NCBI RefSeq assembly: GCF_000420305.1
Contig: NZ_ATUR01000002.1
Location: 701,001-765,000 of the forward strand
DNA: 64,000 nucleotides
Direction of reading: 5' to 3'
Source: Novosphingopyxis baekryungensis DSM 16222
Lineage (GTDB): Bacteria; Pseudomonadota; Alphaproteobacteria; Sphingomonadales; Sphingomonadaceae
Shown: one piece after another, positions 54,086 through 63,800 of the stretch
Layout of the letters: each line of letters starts with the position of its first letter
How positions within the stretch are numbered: the stretch's first letter is position 1
Made by a program: the position numbers and the translations under genes
The notes under the pieces: model-generated
The model's database searches: none
What the model was told of the DNA's origin: nothing
Seen by the model: only the letters and a program-made list of their open reading frames with translations

Positions 54086-55261
54086 ATGAAAGCAATGTTC
54101 ATGCAGGCGTCTGGCCGCAATGTCGGCGGCGCGATCGCGGCCATGGCCACAGCGTTATATCTCGCGACCCCGACCCTATTGTCTGCCGCGACGGCCGAGC
54201 GTGGTTCCTTCGGAACGCTGCCGGATGGACAAGCGGTGGAAAGCGTAACCCTGACCGGCGAGGATGGCGTCAGCGCCGTCATCATCACCTATGGTGCCAC
54301 GCTGCAGGCCTTCAACGTGCCTGACCGGGACGGGAACGTGGCAGACGTGACGATCGGCTATGACCGGCTGCAGGATTTCATCGACAAGCCCAATTACTGG
54401 GGTCAGACCATTGGCCGCTATGCCAACCGAATTGCCGATGGTCGTTTCGCCCTGGACGGCAAAGACTATCAGATCAGCCAGAATGACGGCACCAACACGC
54501 TGCATGGGGGCACCCTGGGCTTCGACAAGCGCAACTGGCGCATCCAGTCGGTCCGCCAGCAGGGCAAGATTGCAAGTGTCACGATGACCTTGCGCAGTGC
54601 CGATGGCGATCAGGGCTATCCCGGCCAGCTCGATGTCACCGTCACCTATTCGCTCGACGATCACGGCTCGCTGACCATCGACTTTGGCGCCAAGAGCGAC
54701 AGGCCTACCATCGTCAACCTGACCAACCATGCGCTGTTCAATATGGCGGGCGAGGGATCGCCTTATGGAACCTATGGTCAGCGCCTGACCATTCCGGCGG
54801 CCCGCTACACCCCGGTCAATGAGAAGCTGATCCCGACTGGCGAGCTGCGCCCGGTGACCGGCACGGTGTTCGATTTCACCACCGGGCGGATGTTGTCGGA
54901 TGGCATACGCAACGGGCGCGATCCGCAGATCGCCATCGCGCGCGGATGGGACCATAATTGGGTGCTCGACAAGGGGCGTACCGAAAAGCCCGGCCTGGCC
55001 GCGCGTTTGGAAGATCCGCGCTCTGGCCGCGTGCTCGAAGTGCTCAGCACCGAGCCGGGCCTGCAATTCTATTCCGGCAATTTCCTGACGGGCGAGCTCA
55101 CTGGCAAGAACGGCCATGTCTATCGCATGAGCGACGGCATCGCCCTGGAGCCGCAACTCTTTCCCGATACTCCGAATCAGCCAGACTTCGGCTCGGCACG
55201 GGTCGAACCGGGCAAGCCCTATCGCCATCGCATGATCTACCGCGTCTCGACGGACCGGTGA
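54086..55261 (+). CDS. galM: Aldose 1-epimerase (galactose mutarotase family), exported
   Basis: 391 residues. An N-terminal hydrophobic segment ([20 protein letters not shown]) suggests a signal peptide. The mutarotase fold shows [48 protein letters not shown] with the catalytic His, [13 protein letters not shown], and a catalytic Glu in [18 protein letters not shown]. It interconverts alpha and beta anomers so the dehydrogenase receives its preferred form; export implies action in the periplasm. Start ATG 54086, with GTG 54083 as alternative. Confidence 0.91.
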   Translation: MKAMFMQASGRNVGGAIAAMATALYLATPTLLSAATAERGSFGTLPDGQAVESVTLTGEDGVSAVIITYGATLQAFNVPDRDGNVADVTIGYDRLQDFIDKPNYWGQTIGRYANRIADGRFALDGKDYQISQNDGTNTLHGGTLGFDKRNWRIQSVRQQGKIASVTMTLRSADGDQGYPGQLDVTVTYSLDDHGSLTIDFGAKSDRPTIVNLTNHALFNMAGEGSPYGTYGQRLTIPAARYTPVNEKLIPTGELRPVTGTVFDFTTGRMLSDGIRNGRDPQIAIARGWDHNWVLDKGRTEKPGLAARLEDPRSGRVLEVLSTEPGLQFYSGNFLTGELTGKNGHVYRMSDGIALEPQLFPDTPNQPDFGSARVEPGKPYRHRMIYRVSTDR

Positions 55262-55274
55262 GAGGAACAAATCG

Positions 55275-57071
55275 TTGACCAACAAGACCCCGCCCAAGCT
55301 GCGTAGCCGCGCCTGGTTCGATAATCCCGAAAATCCGGACATGACCGCTCTGTATCTGGAGCGTTACATGAACTTCGGTCTCTCGCTGGAAGAACTGCAG
55401 AGCGGCAAGCCGATCATCGGTATCGCCCAAACTGGCAGCGATCTCAGCCCGTGCAACCGCCACCATATCGTGCTGGCCGAGCGGGTGCGCGAAGGCATCC
55501 GGGAAGCGGGCGGCATCGCGATCGAATTTCCCGTCCATCCCATTCAGGAAACCGGCAAGCGCCCCACCGCCGGGCTGGACCGCAACTTGGCCTATCTGGG
55601 TCTGGTCGAGGCGCTCTATGGCTATCCGATGGACGCCGTGGTGCTGACCATCGGCTGTGACAAGACCACGCCGGCCGCGCTGATGGCCGCCGCTACCGTC
55701 AATATTCCAGCGATTGCCTTGTCGGTCGGCCCCATGCTCAACGGCTATTTTAAGGGCCAGCGCACCGGATCGGGCACCATCGTATGGAAAGCCCGCGAGC
55801 TGCTGGCGTCGGGCGAAATCGACTATCAGGGCTTCATCAAGCTGGTCGCTTCGTCCGCGCCGTCGACCGGCTATTGCAACACCATGGGCACGGCCACCAC
55901 GATGAACTCGCTGGCCGAGGCGCTGGGCATGTCGCTGCCCGGCTCCGCCGCCATCCCCGCGCCCTATCGCGACCGGCAGGAAGTGGCCTATTATACCGGC
56001 AAGCGGATTGTGGAGATGGTCGACGAGGATCTGAAGCCTTCCGACATCCTGACTAAGCCCGCTTTCGAAAACGCCATTCGCGTTAACTCGGCCATCGGCG
56101 GATCGACCAATGCGCCGATCCATCTGGCGGCCATTGCCCGCCATATCGGCGTCGCGTTGCCGATCGGTGAGTGGGAGCGGGTGGGCCATGACATACCCTT
56201 GCTCGTGAACCTGCAGCCCGCCGGTGAATTTCTGGGCGAGGATTATTACCGCGCGGGCGGCGTGCCCGCCGTGGTCAATCAGCTGATGGAGCAGGATCTG
56301 ATCGCGCGCGATGCGATGACGGTGAACGGCAAGACCATCGGCGAGAATTGCGGCGGTGTGGAGATCGAGGACGAGCGGGTCATCCATCCCTTCGCCGATC
56401 CGATCCGCAAGGCGGCGGGCTTCATCGTCCTGTCCGGCAATCTGTTCGATTCCGCGATCATGAAGACCAGCGTGATCTCGGACGATTTTCGCAAACGTTA
56501 TCTGTCGGACCCCGATGACCCCGAAGCGTTCGAAGGAATCGCCGTGGTGTTCGACGGGCCGGAGGAATATCATCATCGGATCGATGACCCCACGCTCGGC
56601 ATCACCGAAAAGAGCCTGCTCTTCATGCGCGGGGCAGGGCCGATCGGTTATCCGGGCTCGGCCGAAGTGGTGAACATGCGCCCACCGGTCCAATTGCTCG
56701 CCAATGGCATCGACTCGCTGCCTTGCATCGGCGACGGGCGCCAGTCCGGCACCAGCGGCAGCCCCTCTATCCTGAATGCCGCCCCCGAAGCGGCGGCGAT
56801 GGGCGGATTGGCTCTATTACAAAGCGGAGACCGCGTGCGGATCGATCTGCGCAAGCGCACCGCCAATATTCTGATCAGCGATGAAGAGCTGCAGACGCGC
56901 CGCGATAAGATGATGGCAGAGGGCGGCTATGCCTATCCGGAAAGCCAGACACCATGGCAGGAAATGCAGCGCGGCGTGGTCGGCCAGATGGACAGCGGTG
57001 CCATCCTCGAAGGCTCGGAAAAATATCAGCGTATTGCCCAGACCAGAGGCCTGCCACGCGATAGTCATTGA
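55275..57071 (+). CDS. IlvD/Edd family L-arabonate dehydratase
   Basis: 598 residues. Iron-sulfur cysteines are visible in [21 protein letters not shown] and [50 protein letters not shown] and [20 protein letters not shown] complete the family signature. IlvD/Edd enzymes of this length acting on aldonates include L-arabonate and D-xylonate dehydratases; neighbours favour L-arabonate to 2-keto-3-deoxy-L-arabonate. The start is TTG 55275 ([17 protein letters not shown]), with GAGAGGAAC at good distance; no ATG is available before the conserved part. It follows the epimerase by 13 bases. Confidence 0.91.
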   Translation: MTNKTPPKLRSRAWFDNPENPDMTALYLERYMNFGLSLEELQSGKPIIGIAQTGSDLSPCNRHHIVLAERVREGIREAGGIAIEFPVHPIQETGKRPTAGLDRNLAYLGLVEALYGYPMDAVVLTIGCDKTTPAALMAAATVNIPAIALSVGPMLNGYFKGQRTGSGTIVWKARELLASGEIDYQGFIKLVASSAPSTGYCNTMGTATTMNSLAEALGMSLPGSAAIPAPYRDRQEVAYYTGKRIVEMVDEDLKPSDILTKPAFENAIRVNSAIGGSTNAPIHLAAIARHIGVALPIGEWERVGHDIPLLVNLQPAGEFLGEDYYRAGGVPAVVNQLMEQDLIARDAMTVNGKTIGENCGGVEIEDERVIHPFADPIRKAAGFIVLSGNLFDSAIMKTSVISDDFRKRYLSDPDDPEAFEGIAVVFDGPEEYHHRIDDPTLGITEKSLLFMRGAGPIGYPGSAEVVNMRPPVQLLANGIDSLPCIGDGRQSGTSGSPSILNAAPEAAAMGGLALLQSGDRVRIDLRKRTANILISDEELQTRRDKMMAEGGYAYPESQTPWQEMQRGVVGQMDSGAILEGSEKYQRIAQTRGLPRDSH

Positions 57072-57131
57072 TTGCGCGCATGCGTGAGCGATGCTGGCCT
57101 TGTGCAGCGAATAGGGGCGCCCGACGGCGCT

Positions 57132-57881
57132 TTATGATTTGAGGACTTCGGCCTTCAGCGCTTGCTCGGTATCGTCCTCGGCTTGCTGAATCAGCTCGAC
57201 AGCTACCCTGCGGGCCCCCTCTTCATCGCCTTCCGCAATGGCCTGAAATAGCTTGCGATGGTCGTCGATAGGGTCGCGCGGCTTGCTGGCGCTCTGATAT
57301 TTGAAGAATGTGGTCCAGCGCACGGCCGCGCCGATGGTGGCCGAAAGGTTGACCATCAGCTCGTTGCCCGTCGCTTCCAGGATGACCGCGTGAAAGCGTT
57401 GATCGGCCAGCTGCCCTTCCGCCGTGGACAATGTATGGATCGCCATATTCTCCAGGGAATGACCCATGCTCGACAATTGCTCGGCCGATCGCTTGCGCGC
57501 AGCAAGTTGGGCCGCAGCAGGCTCGACGATCATGCGAAGCTCGAAAAGATTGCGCACGAAATGGGCCGATGGAACCGTTTCGAACATCCACGCCAGCAGG
57601 GTGGGATCCAGCATGTTCCAGTCACCGCGCTCGCGCACCCGCGTGCCGGTCTTCGGTTTGCTTTCCAGCAGGCCTTTGGCGCTCAACATGCGCAGGGCTT
57701 CCCGCACGACGCTGCGCGACACACCCAGGTCCTCGGCCAGCTCCAGCTCTTTAGGAAGCAGGCTGCCCGGCGCCCGCTTGCCGGTCACGATCGACGTGCC
57801 CAGGTCCTTGGCCACGGTCATATGGGCCGGTTCGCGCTTGGCACCATCTCCAGTCTGCTTGCTTTTCGCTGCCATCATCAT
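57132..57881 (-). CDS. FadR-type GntR regulator, probable master regulator of the arabinose locus
   Basis: 249 residues. GntR winged helix: MTVAKDLGTSIVTGKRAPGS, LELAEDLGVSRSVVREALRM, GLLESKPKTGTRV. FCD effector domain: ELRMIVEPAAAQLAARKRSA, then DQRFHAVILEATGNELMVNL with the metal-binding residues, and DPIDDHRKLFQAIAEGDEEG. FCD regulators bind sugar acids or similar ligands; 2-keto-3-deoxyarabonate or arabonate is a plausible inducer. Two GTCNGAC boxes precede the gene, which suggests autoregulation. Two or three Met codons at the start are possible. Confidence 0.9.
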   Translation of the reverse strand: MMMAAKSKQTGDGAKREPAHMTVAKDLGTSIVTGKRAPGSLLPKELELAEDLGVSRSVVREALRMLSAKGLLESKPKTGTRVRERGDWNMLDPTLLAWMFETVPSAHFVRNLFELRMIVEPAAAQLAARKRSAEQLSSMGHSLENMAIHTLSTAEGQLADQRFHAVILEATGNELMVNLSATIGAAVRWTTFFKYQSASKPRDPIDDHRKLFQAIAEGDEEGARRVAVELIQQAEDDTEQALKAEVLKS

Positions 57882-57910
57882 TCCTCATTCGATATATCAT
57901 CATGCAACCG

Positions 57911-57945
57911 CTGTCTGACGATTTAAATAGGCGTTTGTCCGACGG
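57911..57945. promoter_or_regulatory. Two GTCNGAC boxes upstream of the GntR gene
   Basis: CTGTCTGACGA at 57911-57921 and TTGTCCGACGG at 57935-57945, 30 and 54 bases before the start. Spacing centre to centre is 24 bases. Confidence 0.55.
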
Positions 57946-58565
57946 CAAAAAGGCTGGGCAATATGTAACGGTCGATATCCTCAATTGGCCCTAACCGATC
58001 CATGCCAGTGCGAACGGGCACCGGAAGCCTAGCCGCACTTGCATTGAAACTATAATCGTCCGCCATCAGCGCCAAAGGCACGAAATTTTCAGGCTAATTA
58101 CGTGGAAGAACTGGATCACTCGGCCATTGGGTACCCATATCGGCGGCGTTATCCAGTGAAATAGGCAAGGCGTGAACTCCTTGCGAAGCGTGAACACCGC
58201 AACCTTCAATACCTTGAAATGCGTGTTTCCGTAGCTGTAGTTCAGGGATGTTATGCGAAGCCTTGCTGGTTCAGGCGTGGCAGTTGTCGCAAATCGTTCG
58301 ACCAAGGAGGACTTGGCACCCTTGTCGAAGGCCTAGATGGCGACCGTCGTCCCTGCAAAACGACGAAGATCCGGTAGAGGCGCAGGCGGCGTCCGGTGCC
58401 GTTCGAGCGCAATAGCGGTGCACCGCTTGTCCAGGGTGACGAGAGGCGCGCGACCTTCGATGATCTGCCCGCTGAGAGCGATGATAATGCAATGAGTTCA
58501 GTCCAGACGGTTATGCGCTGTGCTGGTTCGCGACCTGACAGCATGTGAAACGCCACCTTGATTGC
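57946..58565. other. Gene-poor region between gntR and imuA
   Basis: About 620 bases. Leftward frames near 58066-58305 and 58251-58500 are short, disagree in frame and match nothing I know; one has a stop inside what could be a continuous reading (after FAGTTVAI). Codon positions do not show the GC bias of real genes here. It may be a decayed gene or insertion sequence. No structural RNA was recognised. Confidence 0.45.
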
Positions 58566-58580
58566 ATGGCGGAACGGTGA

Positions 58581-58595
58581 GAACATATAAGGAAC
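58581..58595. promoter_or_regulatory. LexA box of the imu cassette
   Basis: On the minus strand this reads GTTC-CTTATAT-GTTC, an exact fit to the alphaproteobacterial SOS box GTTC-N7-GTTC. It lies 26 bases upstream of the imuA start and would place the whole cassette under LexA. Confidence 0.88.
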
Positions 58596-58620
58596 AAACA
58601 GGAAGTCGATTCGAACTGCC

Positions 58621-59412
58621 ATGTCCCATGCCGATGCCATTCCATTGCCTGCAAATGATGCCGCGATTGCCTGCTTGCATGGTGCGCGCACTGGGGATTT
58701 ATCGCTGGGCAACAGCCATGACGAATGGTCGCCGCAGCTGGAGCTTCCGCGGTCTCTTTGGGAGATATTCTCATCTGCCGACGATGCTGCCGGCGAGGCG
58801 CTGGCTTTGGCCTTTGCGCGGACGCATCGCCGCCATATCGACCAGGATGGCATCGACCAGGATGGCGCCTGGCTGTGGGTGCAGGATGCCAGCAGCATCC
58901 GGCGGGGCGGGCGGCCCTATCTTCACGGTCTTCCGGCCGAGCAGCGCAGCAACCTCATCCATGTCGCGGCGCGCAATGCAGCCGATGCGCTCTGGGCCAT
59001 GGAGGAGGGCGTAAGATGCGGCGCGCTGTCCTTTGTCATCGGCGAGATTGCGGGCGATCCCAAGGCGCTCGATTTCACCGCGTCGCGCCGGCTGGTGCTG
59101 GCGGCGGAGCGGCATGGCGTGCCGCTCTATCTGGTACGGCGCGAAGGCTATGCCAATCTGTCGGCGGCCCGGCTGCGCTGGCGCGTGCGACCGGCCCCAT
59201 CATCGGAGCAGAGCTGGAATACCACCGCGCCGGGCTTGCCGCGGGTTTCGGCCGAGCTGTTCCGGGGGCGGGGTGTGCGGCCCGGCCTGTTTACGCTGAC
59301 CCACGGAATCGGCGGCCAGGAAGGATATGGGCATGAACCGGGCCATCGTCTCGATCTGGTTCCCGAACTTCGCGATCGATCGCTGGAGTCGCAGCACCGC
59401 CAGGCAGGGTAA
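58621..59412 (+). CDS. imuA: ImuA, SOS mutagenesis accessory protein
   Basis: 263 residues of the RecA-like ImuA type: an inactive RecA core (IACLHGARTGD, HIDQDGIDQDGAWLWVQDAS, GVRCGALSFVIGEIAG, RRLVLAAERHGVPLYLVRRE, ARLRWRVRPAPS). ImuA works with ImuB and DnaE2 in error-prone bypass after DNA damage. The reading frame runs 80 bases into imuB; the end after HGIGGQEG appears to be read-through of another frame. ATG 58621 follows a LexA box. Confidence 0.88.
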   Translation: MSHADAIPLPANDAAIACLHGARTGDLSLGNSHDEWSPQLELPRSLWEIFSSADDAAGEALALAFARTHRRHIDQDGIDQDGAWLWVQDASSIRRGGRPYLHGLPAEQRSNLIHVAARNAADALWAMEEGVRCGALSFVIGEIAGDPKALDFTASRRLVLAAERHGVPLYLVRREGYANLSAARLRWRVRPAPSSEQSWNTTAPGLPRVSAELFRGRGVRPGLFTLTHGIGGQEGYGHEPGHRLDLVPELRDRSLESQHRQAG

Positions 59413-60880
59413 TGACGCTGCCGCCTTGCCCCCGGTCGTGCTGGTCACCGAAACCGCGCATGGCCCTGTCATCGATGCCGCGAACGCGCTGGCGCAAGAG
59501 GGCGGAGCGCGGGCGGGCATGCGGCTGGCCGACGCGCGGATGCTGGCTCCGCAGCTCGCTGCCTTGCCATCCGATCATGAGGGCAATCAGCGCATGCTGG
59601 AGAAGATGGCACTGGCCACCCAGCGCTGGGGGCCGTGGAGCATGGTCGATGGCCCGGACGGCATATTGCTCGATGCGACCAATGGCGCGCATCTGTTCGA
59701 TGGGGAGGCGGCGCTGCTGGCCCAGATCGAAAACCGTTTCGCGCTGCAGGGCTTTGGCTGCAACGCGGCGCTTGCGCCGACCACTGGCGGGGCTTGGGCG
59801 CTGGCGCGTTATGGCGGGCCGCGCCGCGTGGTGATGGACGGTTCTGCCCTGCCTGCCGCTTTGGCCCCGCTGCCGGTTTCTGCCCTGCGGCTCAACGCCG
59901 ATGCCGGGTTGCTGCTGAAACGCCTGGGGCTCAAGACGATCGGCGATCTCATGGCGGTGCCGCGCGAAAGCCTGGTGCGCCGTTTCCGTAACCGGCGTTC
60001 GCCGGCAGCCAATCCGCTTACCCGGCTCGATCAGGTCTTTGGCAGAACCCATGAGCCGCTGGTCCCGCTGATCGAAGAATATCCTCCCACGGCCGAGCGT
60101 CGTCTGCTGGAGCCGGTCCTCCACGTCTCCTTGCTGGCGCGCATCATCGGCGATCTCGCGGATGATCTGGCCCGGACGCTGGAGGCGGAACGCAAGGGCG
60201 TGCGCCGGTTGCTGCTGCATCTGTGGCGTGTCGACGGGGACAGGATAGAGCGCAGCGTGGAGCTGGCATCGCCATCGCGCGATCCCCAGCATCTGGCCCG
60301 GCTGTTCGAGGAGCGAATGGACGGGATCGAGGCCGGCTTCGGGATCGATCAGGCGCGGCTGACGGCGATATGGGCTGAGGCGCTGGACCGGCAGCAGGAT
60401 CAGCTCGATGCCGCCGCCGTCAGGGGAACCGCGTTTCCCGTTCTGCTCGACAGGCTGGTGACGCGGCTGGGCAGGGACCGCGTATCGCGCCTTGCCCCGC
60501 GTGAGAGCCATTTGCCCGAACGCGCGCAGCGACGCCTGCCGCCCGATGCGGATCCGGCGGCGGTGCAATATGATCTGGGCTTTCATCAGCGACCGCTCAA
60601 ATTGCTCGACCGGGCAGAGCCGATCACGGTGATCTATGCCACGCCCGAAGGCCTGCCCCGCCGCTTTCGCTGGCGCGGCGCCCTGCACGATATCGCCAAG
60701 GTGGAAGGGCCGGAGCGGATTGCACCCGAATGGTGGCGGGAACGCTCCACGGCACGGCTGCGTGATTATTACCGGATCGAGGATGAAACCGGCCGGCGGT
60801 ACTGGATTTACCGTCACGGGCTGATCGGGGACGGGCGCGGCGGTGTGCCCGACTGGTATCTGCATGGGCTGTTCGCCTGA
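59333..60880 (+). CDS. imuB: ImuB, inactive Y-family polymerase-like protein
   Basis: 515 residues. The Y-family fold is present, but the catalytic acidic residue of the first motif is lost: the start reads AIVSIWFPNFAIDRWSR where active enzymes have D-D. VIDAANALAQEGGARAGMRL, RLGLKTIGDLMAVPRESLVR and EPLVPLIEEYPPTAERRLLE are the usual landmarks. The C-terminal half carries the ImuB interaction region and ends VPDWYLHGLFA. ImuB bridges the beta clamp and DnaE2. ATG 59333 (MNRAIV) has AGGAAGG 8 bases upstream; 59327 is also possible. The stop TGA shares a base with the dnaE2 ATG. Confidence 0.9.
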   Translation: MNRAIVSIWFPNFAIDRWSRSTARQGNDAAALPPVVLVTETAHGPVIDAANALAQEGGARAGMRLADARMLAPQLAALPSDHEGNQRMLEKMALATQRWGPWSMVDGPDGILLDATNGAHLFDGEAALLAQIENRFALQGFGCNAALAPTTGGAWALARYGGPRRVVMDGSALPAALAPLPVSALRLNADAGLLLKRLGLKTIGDLMAVPRESLVRRFRNRRSPAANPLTRLDQVFGRTHEPLVPLIEEYPPTAERRLLEPVLHVSLLARIIGDLADDLARTLEAERKGVRRLLLHLWRVDGDRIERSVELASPSRDPQHLARLFEERMDGIEAGFGIDQARLTAIWAEALDRQQDQLDAAAVRGTAFPVLLDRLVTRLGRDRVSRLAPRESHLPERAQRRLPPDADPAAVQYDLGFHQRPLKLLDRAEPITVIYATPEGLPRRFRWRGALHDIAKVEGPERIAPEWWRERSTARLRDYYRIEDETGRRYWIYRHGLIGDGRGGVPDWYLHGLFA

Positions 60881-63800
60881 TGCCCGATCAGCCGCTGACC
60901 CCGGATCGCCGCACGCTGGCCCGGCTTTCGGACGAGGATTTCGCCGGCAATCCACGCAGCGATTATGTCGAGCTGGGGGTGACGAGCTGCTTTTCCTTTC
61001 TGCGCGGCGCATCCGATGCCGTGGATCTGGTGCTGACGGCGTTCGGACTTGGCTATGACATGATCGGGATCGCCGACCGGAACACCCTGGCCGGGGTCGT
61101 GCGCCTTCACGGCGAAGCCAAGACCGCGCGGATGCGGCCGGTTATCGGCTGTCGGCTGGTCACGATGGAGGGGTGGCAGTTCCTCGCCTATCCGCAGGAC
61201 AGGATGGCCTATGGGCGGCTGGCGACGATGCTCTCGGCGGGGAAGATGGCCACGCGCGATGGCGCATGGCAGGCCAAGGGCGAAACGCATATCGATCTGT
61301 CGCTGCTGGCCGATCATGCCGAAGGAATAGCGTTGATCCTGATGCCGCCGGACAGGATCGACGCGGCGTTCGAAACCGCGCTGGCCGATCTTGCCGCGCG
61401 TTTGCCGGGGCTGAAATATCTGGCCGCCGCCTATCTCTATCGCGGTGATGACGTTGCGCGGATCCATCGTCTGGATGCGCTGGCCAAGGCCAATGACATG
61501 GCTTTGCTGGCAACGAACGATGTGCATTATCACGCGCCCGAACGCCGTCCCTTGCAGGATGTGATGACCTGCATTCGCAAAAAGACGACCATTGCCCGGG
61601 CAGGCCTGTCGCTCCACGCCAATGCCGAACGCTATTTCAAATCGCCCGAAGAGATGATCCGCCTGTTTGCCAGATGGCCACATGCCATCACGGCCACGCG
61701 CGCACTGGCCGATGCCTGCACTTTCAGCCTGGACGAACTGCGCTACGAATATCCCGATGAGCCGATCCCCAAGGATCGCACGCCGGAAGACCAGCTGGCC
61801 CGGCTGGCATGGGCAGGGGCGGACTGGCGCTATCCCGGCGGTGTGCCCGAAAAGGTGCGGCAGGTGATCGTGCGCGAACTGGCCCTGATCGGCAAATTGC
61901 AGATTGCCCGCTATTTCCTGACCATCAAGGACATCATCGATTTTGCGCGCGCCTGCGATCCGCCGATTCTGTGTCAGGGGCGCGGCAGCGCGGCCAATTC
62001 CGCGGTCTGCTATTGCCTCGGAATCACCGCGGTGGATCCCGATGAGCATGAGTTGTTGTTCGACCGGTTCATTTCCGAAGAGCGCAAGGAGCCGCCCGAT
62101 ATCGATGTCGATTTCGAGCATGAGCGGCGCGAGGAGGTGATCCAGTATATCTATCGCCGCTATGGCCGGCACCGCGCCGGATTATGCGCCACCGTGATCC
62201 ACTATCGCCCGCGCATGGCGATCCGCGAAGTGGGCAAGGTGATGGGCCTGTCGGAAGATACCACCGCCGCGCTCGCGCGGACGGTCTGGGGCAGTTACGG
62301 CAAAGAGATCGCGGAAAAGCACGCGCAGGAAGCGGGGCTCGACATGGCCGATCCGCAATTGCGCCGGGTGCTCAGGCTGACCGAGCAGATGATCGGCATG
62401 CCGCGCCATCTGTCGCAGCATGTCGGCGGCTTTATCCTGACGCAGGGGCCGCTGACGCAAACCGTGCCGATCGGCAATGGCGCAATGGCCGATCGCAGCT
62501 TCATCGAATGGGACAAGGACGATATCGACGCGCTCGGCATCCTCAAGATCGACGTGCTGGCGCTGGGGATGCTGACCTGTCTGCAAAAAGGCTTCGATCT
62601 GCTGCGCGCCCATCATGGCCGCGATCTGACGCTGGCGACCACGCCGCGGGAGGATCCGCGGGTGTATGACATGCTGGTAAAAGGCGACAGTCTGGGCGTG
62701 TTCCAGGTGGAAAGCCGCGCGCAGATGAACATGCTGCCGCGCCTCAAGCCGCGCCAGTTCTACGATCTGGTGATCGAAGTCGCCATCGTGCGGCCGGGTC
62801 CGATCCAGGGCGATATGGTTCATCCCTATCTCAAGCGCCGCCGGGGCGACGAGCAGGTCGTCATTCCCAAACCCGCGCCGGAACATGGGCCGCCGGATGA
62901 GCTTTCCTCCATTCTGCAACGCACGCTCGGCGTCCCGATCTTTCAGGAACAGGCGATGAAGATCGCGCTCGATGCGGCCAAGTTTTCCAGCATCGAGGCC
63001 AATCAGCTGCGCAAGGCGATGGCCACGTTCCGTTCGCGCGGGATGGTCGACGAATTGCAGGACAAGATGGTCGGTCGCATGATCGAGCGCGGCTACGACC
63101 CTGAATTTTCTGAGCGCTGCTTCAACCAGATCCGCGGCTTTGGCGAATATGGCTTTCCGGAAAGCCACGCCGCCAGCTTTGCGCATCTCGTCTATATTTC
63201 AAGCTGGATGAAGTGCCATTATCCCGCCGCCTTCGCCTGCGCGCTGCTCAATTCGCAACCGATGGGCTTTTATGCGCCCGCACAGATTGTGCGCGATGCG
63301 CAGGAGCATGGCGTGGAAATACGCGCGGTCGACGTCAATGACAGCGGCTGGGACAATCAGCTGGAAGAATGCAGGGCGGGCGGCCATCAGCCTCCCATGC
63401 GCCTGGGGTTTCGGCAGGTGGATGGGATGAGGGAAGTCGCCATCGCTCGGCTTGTCGGCGCCCGCGAAGCCGCCGGCCCTTATCGCAGCGTGGCCGAATT
63501 GCAGGAGCGGGCGAAGCTGGCGCCCGGCACGATCGAGCGGTTGGCCGCGGCCGATGCGTTCCGTTCGCTCGGCCTGGATCGGCGGCAGGCGTTGTGGGAC
63601 GCCCGCGCGCTCAAGCCGCCCATCGATCTGCCGCTGTTTGCCGCCGCCGCCGCCCGGGACGAAGGCGCGGAAAAGGCGCAGCATCTGCTGCCCGAAATGC
63701 CATTGTCCGAACATGTCGTGGCGGATTATCAAACCACCCGGCTCAGCCTGAAGGCACATCCGCTGCATTTTCTGCGGGACGATCTGCGCCAGCGCGGCTT

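Noticed and set aside
58251..58898. 215-codon leftward frame across the gntR-imuA gap
   Set aside because: It overlaps the imuA start on the other strand, has Ser/Arg-rich composition and no motif.
59291..61012. 573-codon frame antisense to imuB
   Set aside because: Shadow of imuB and the start of dnaE2; Arg/Pro-rich and without any family motif.
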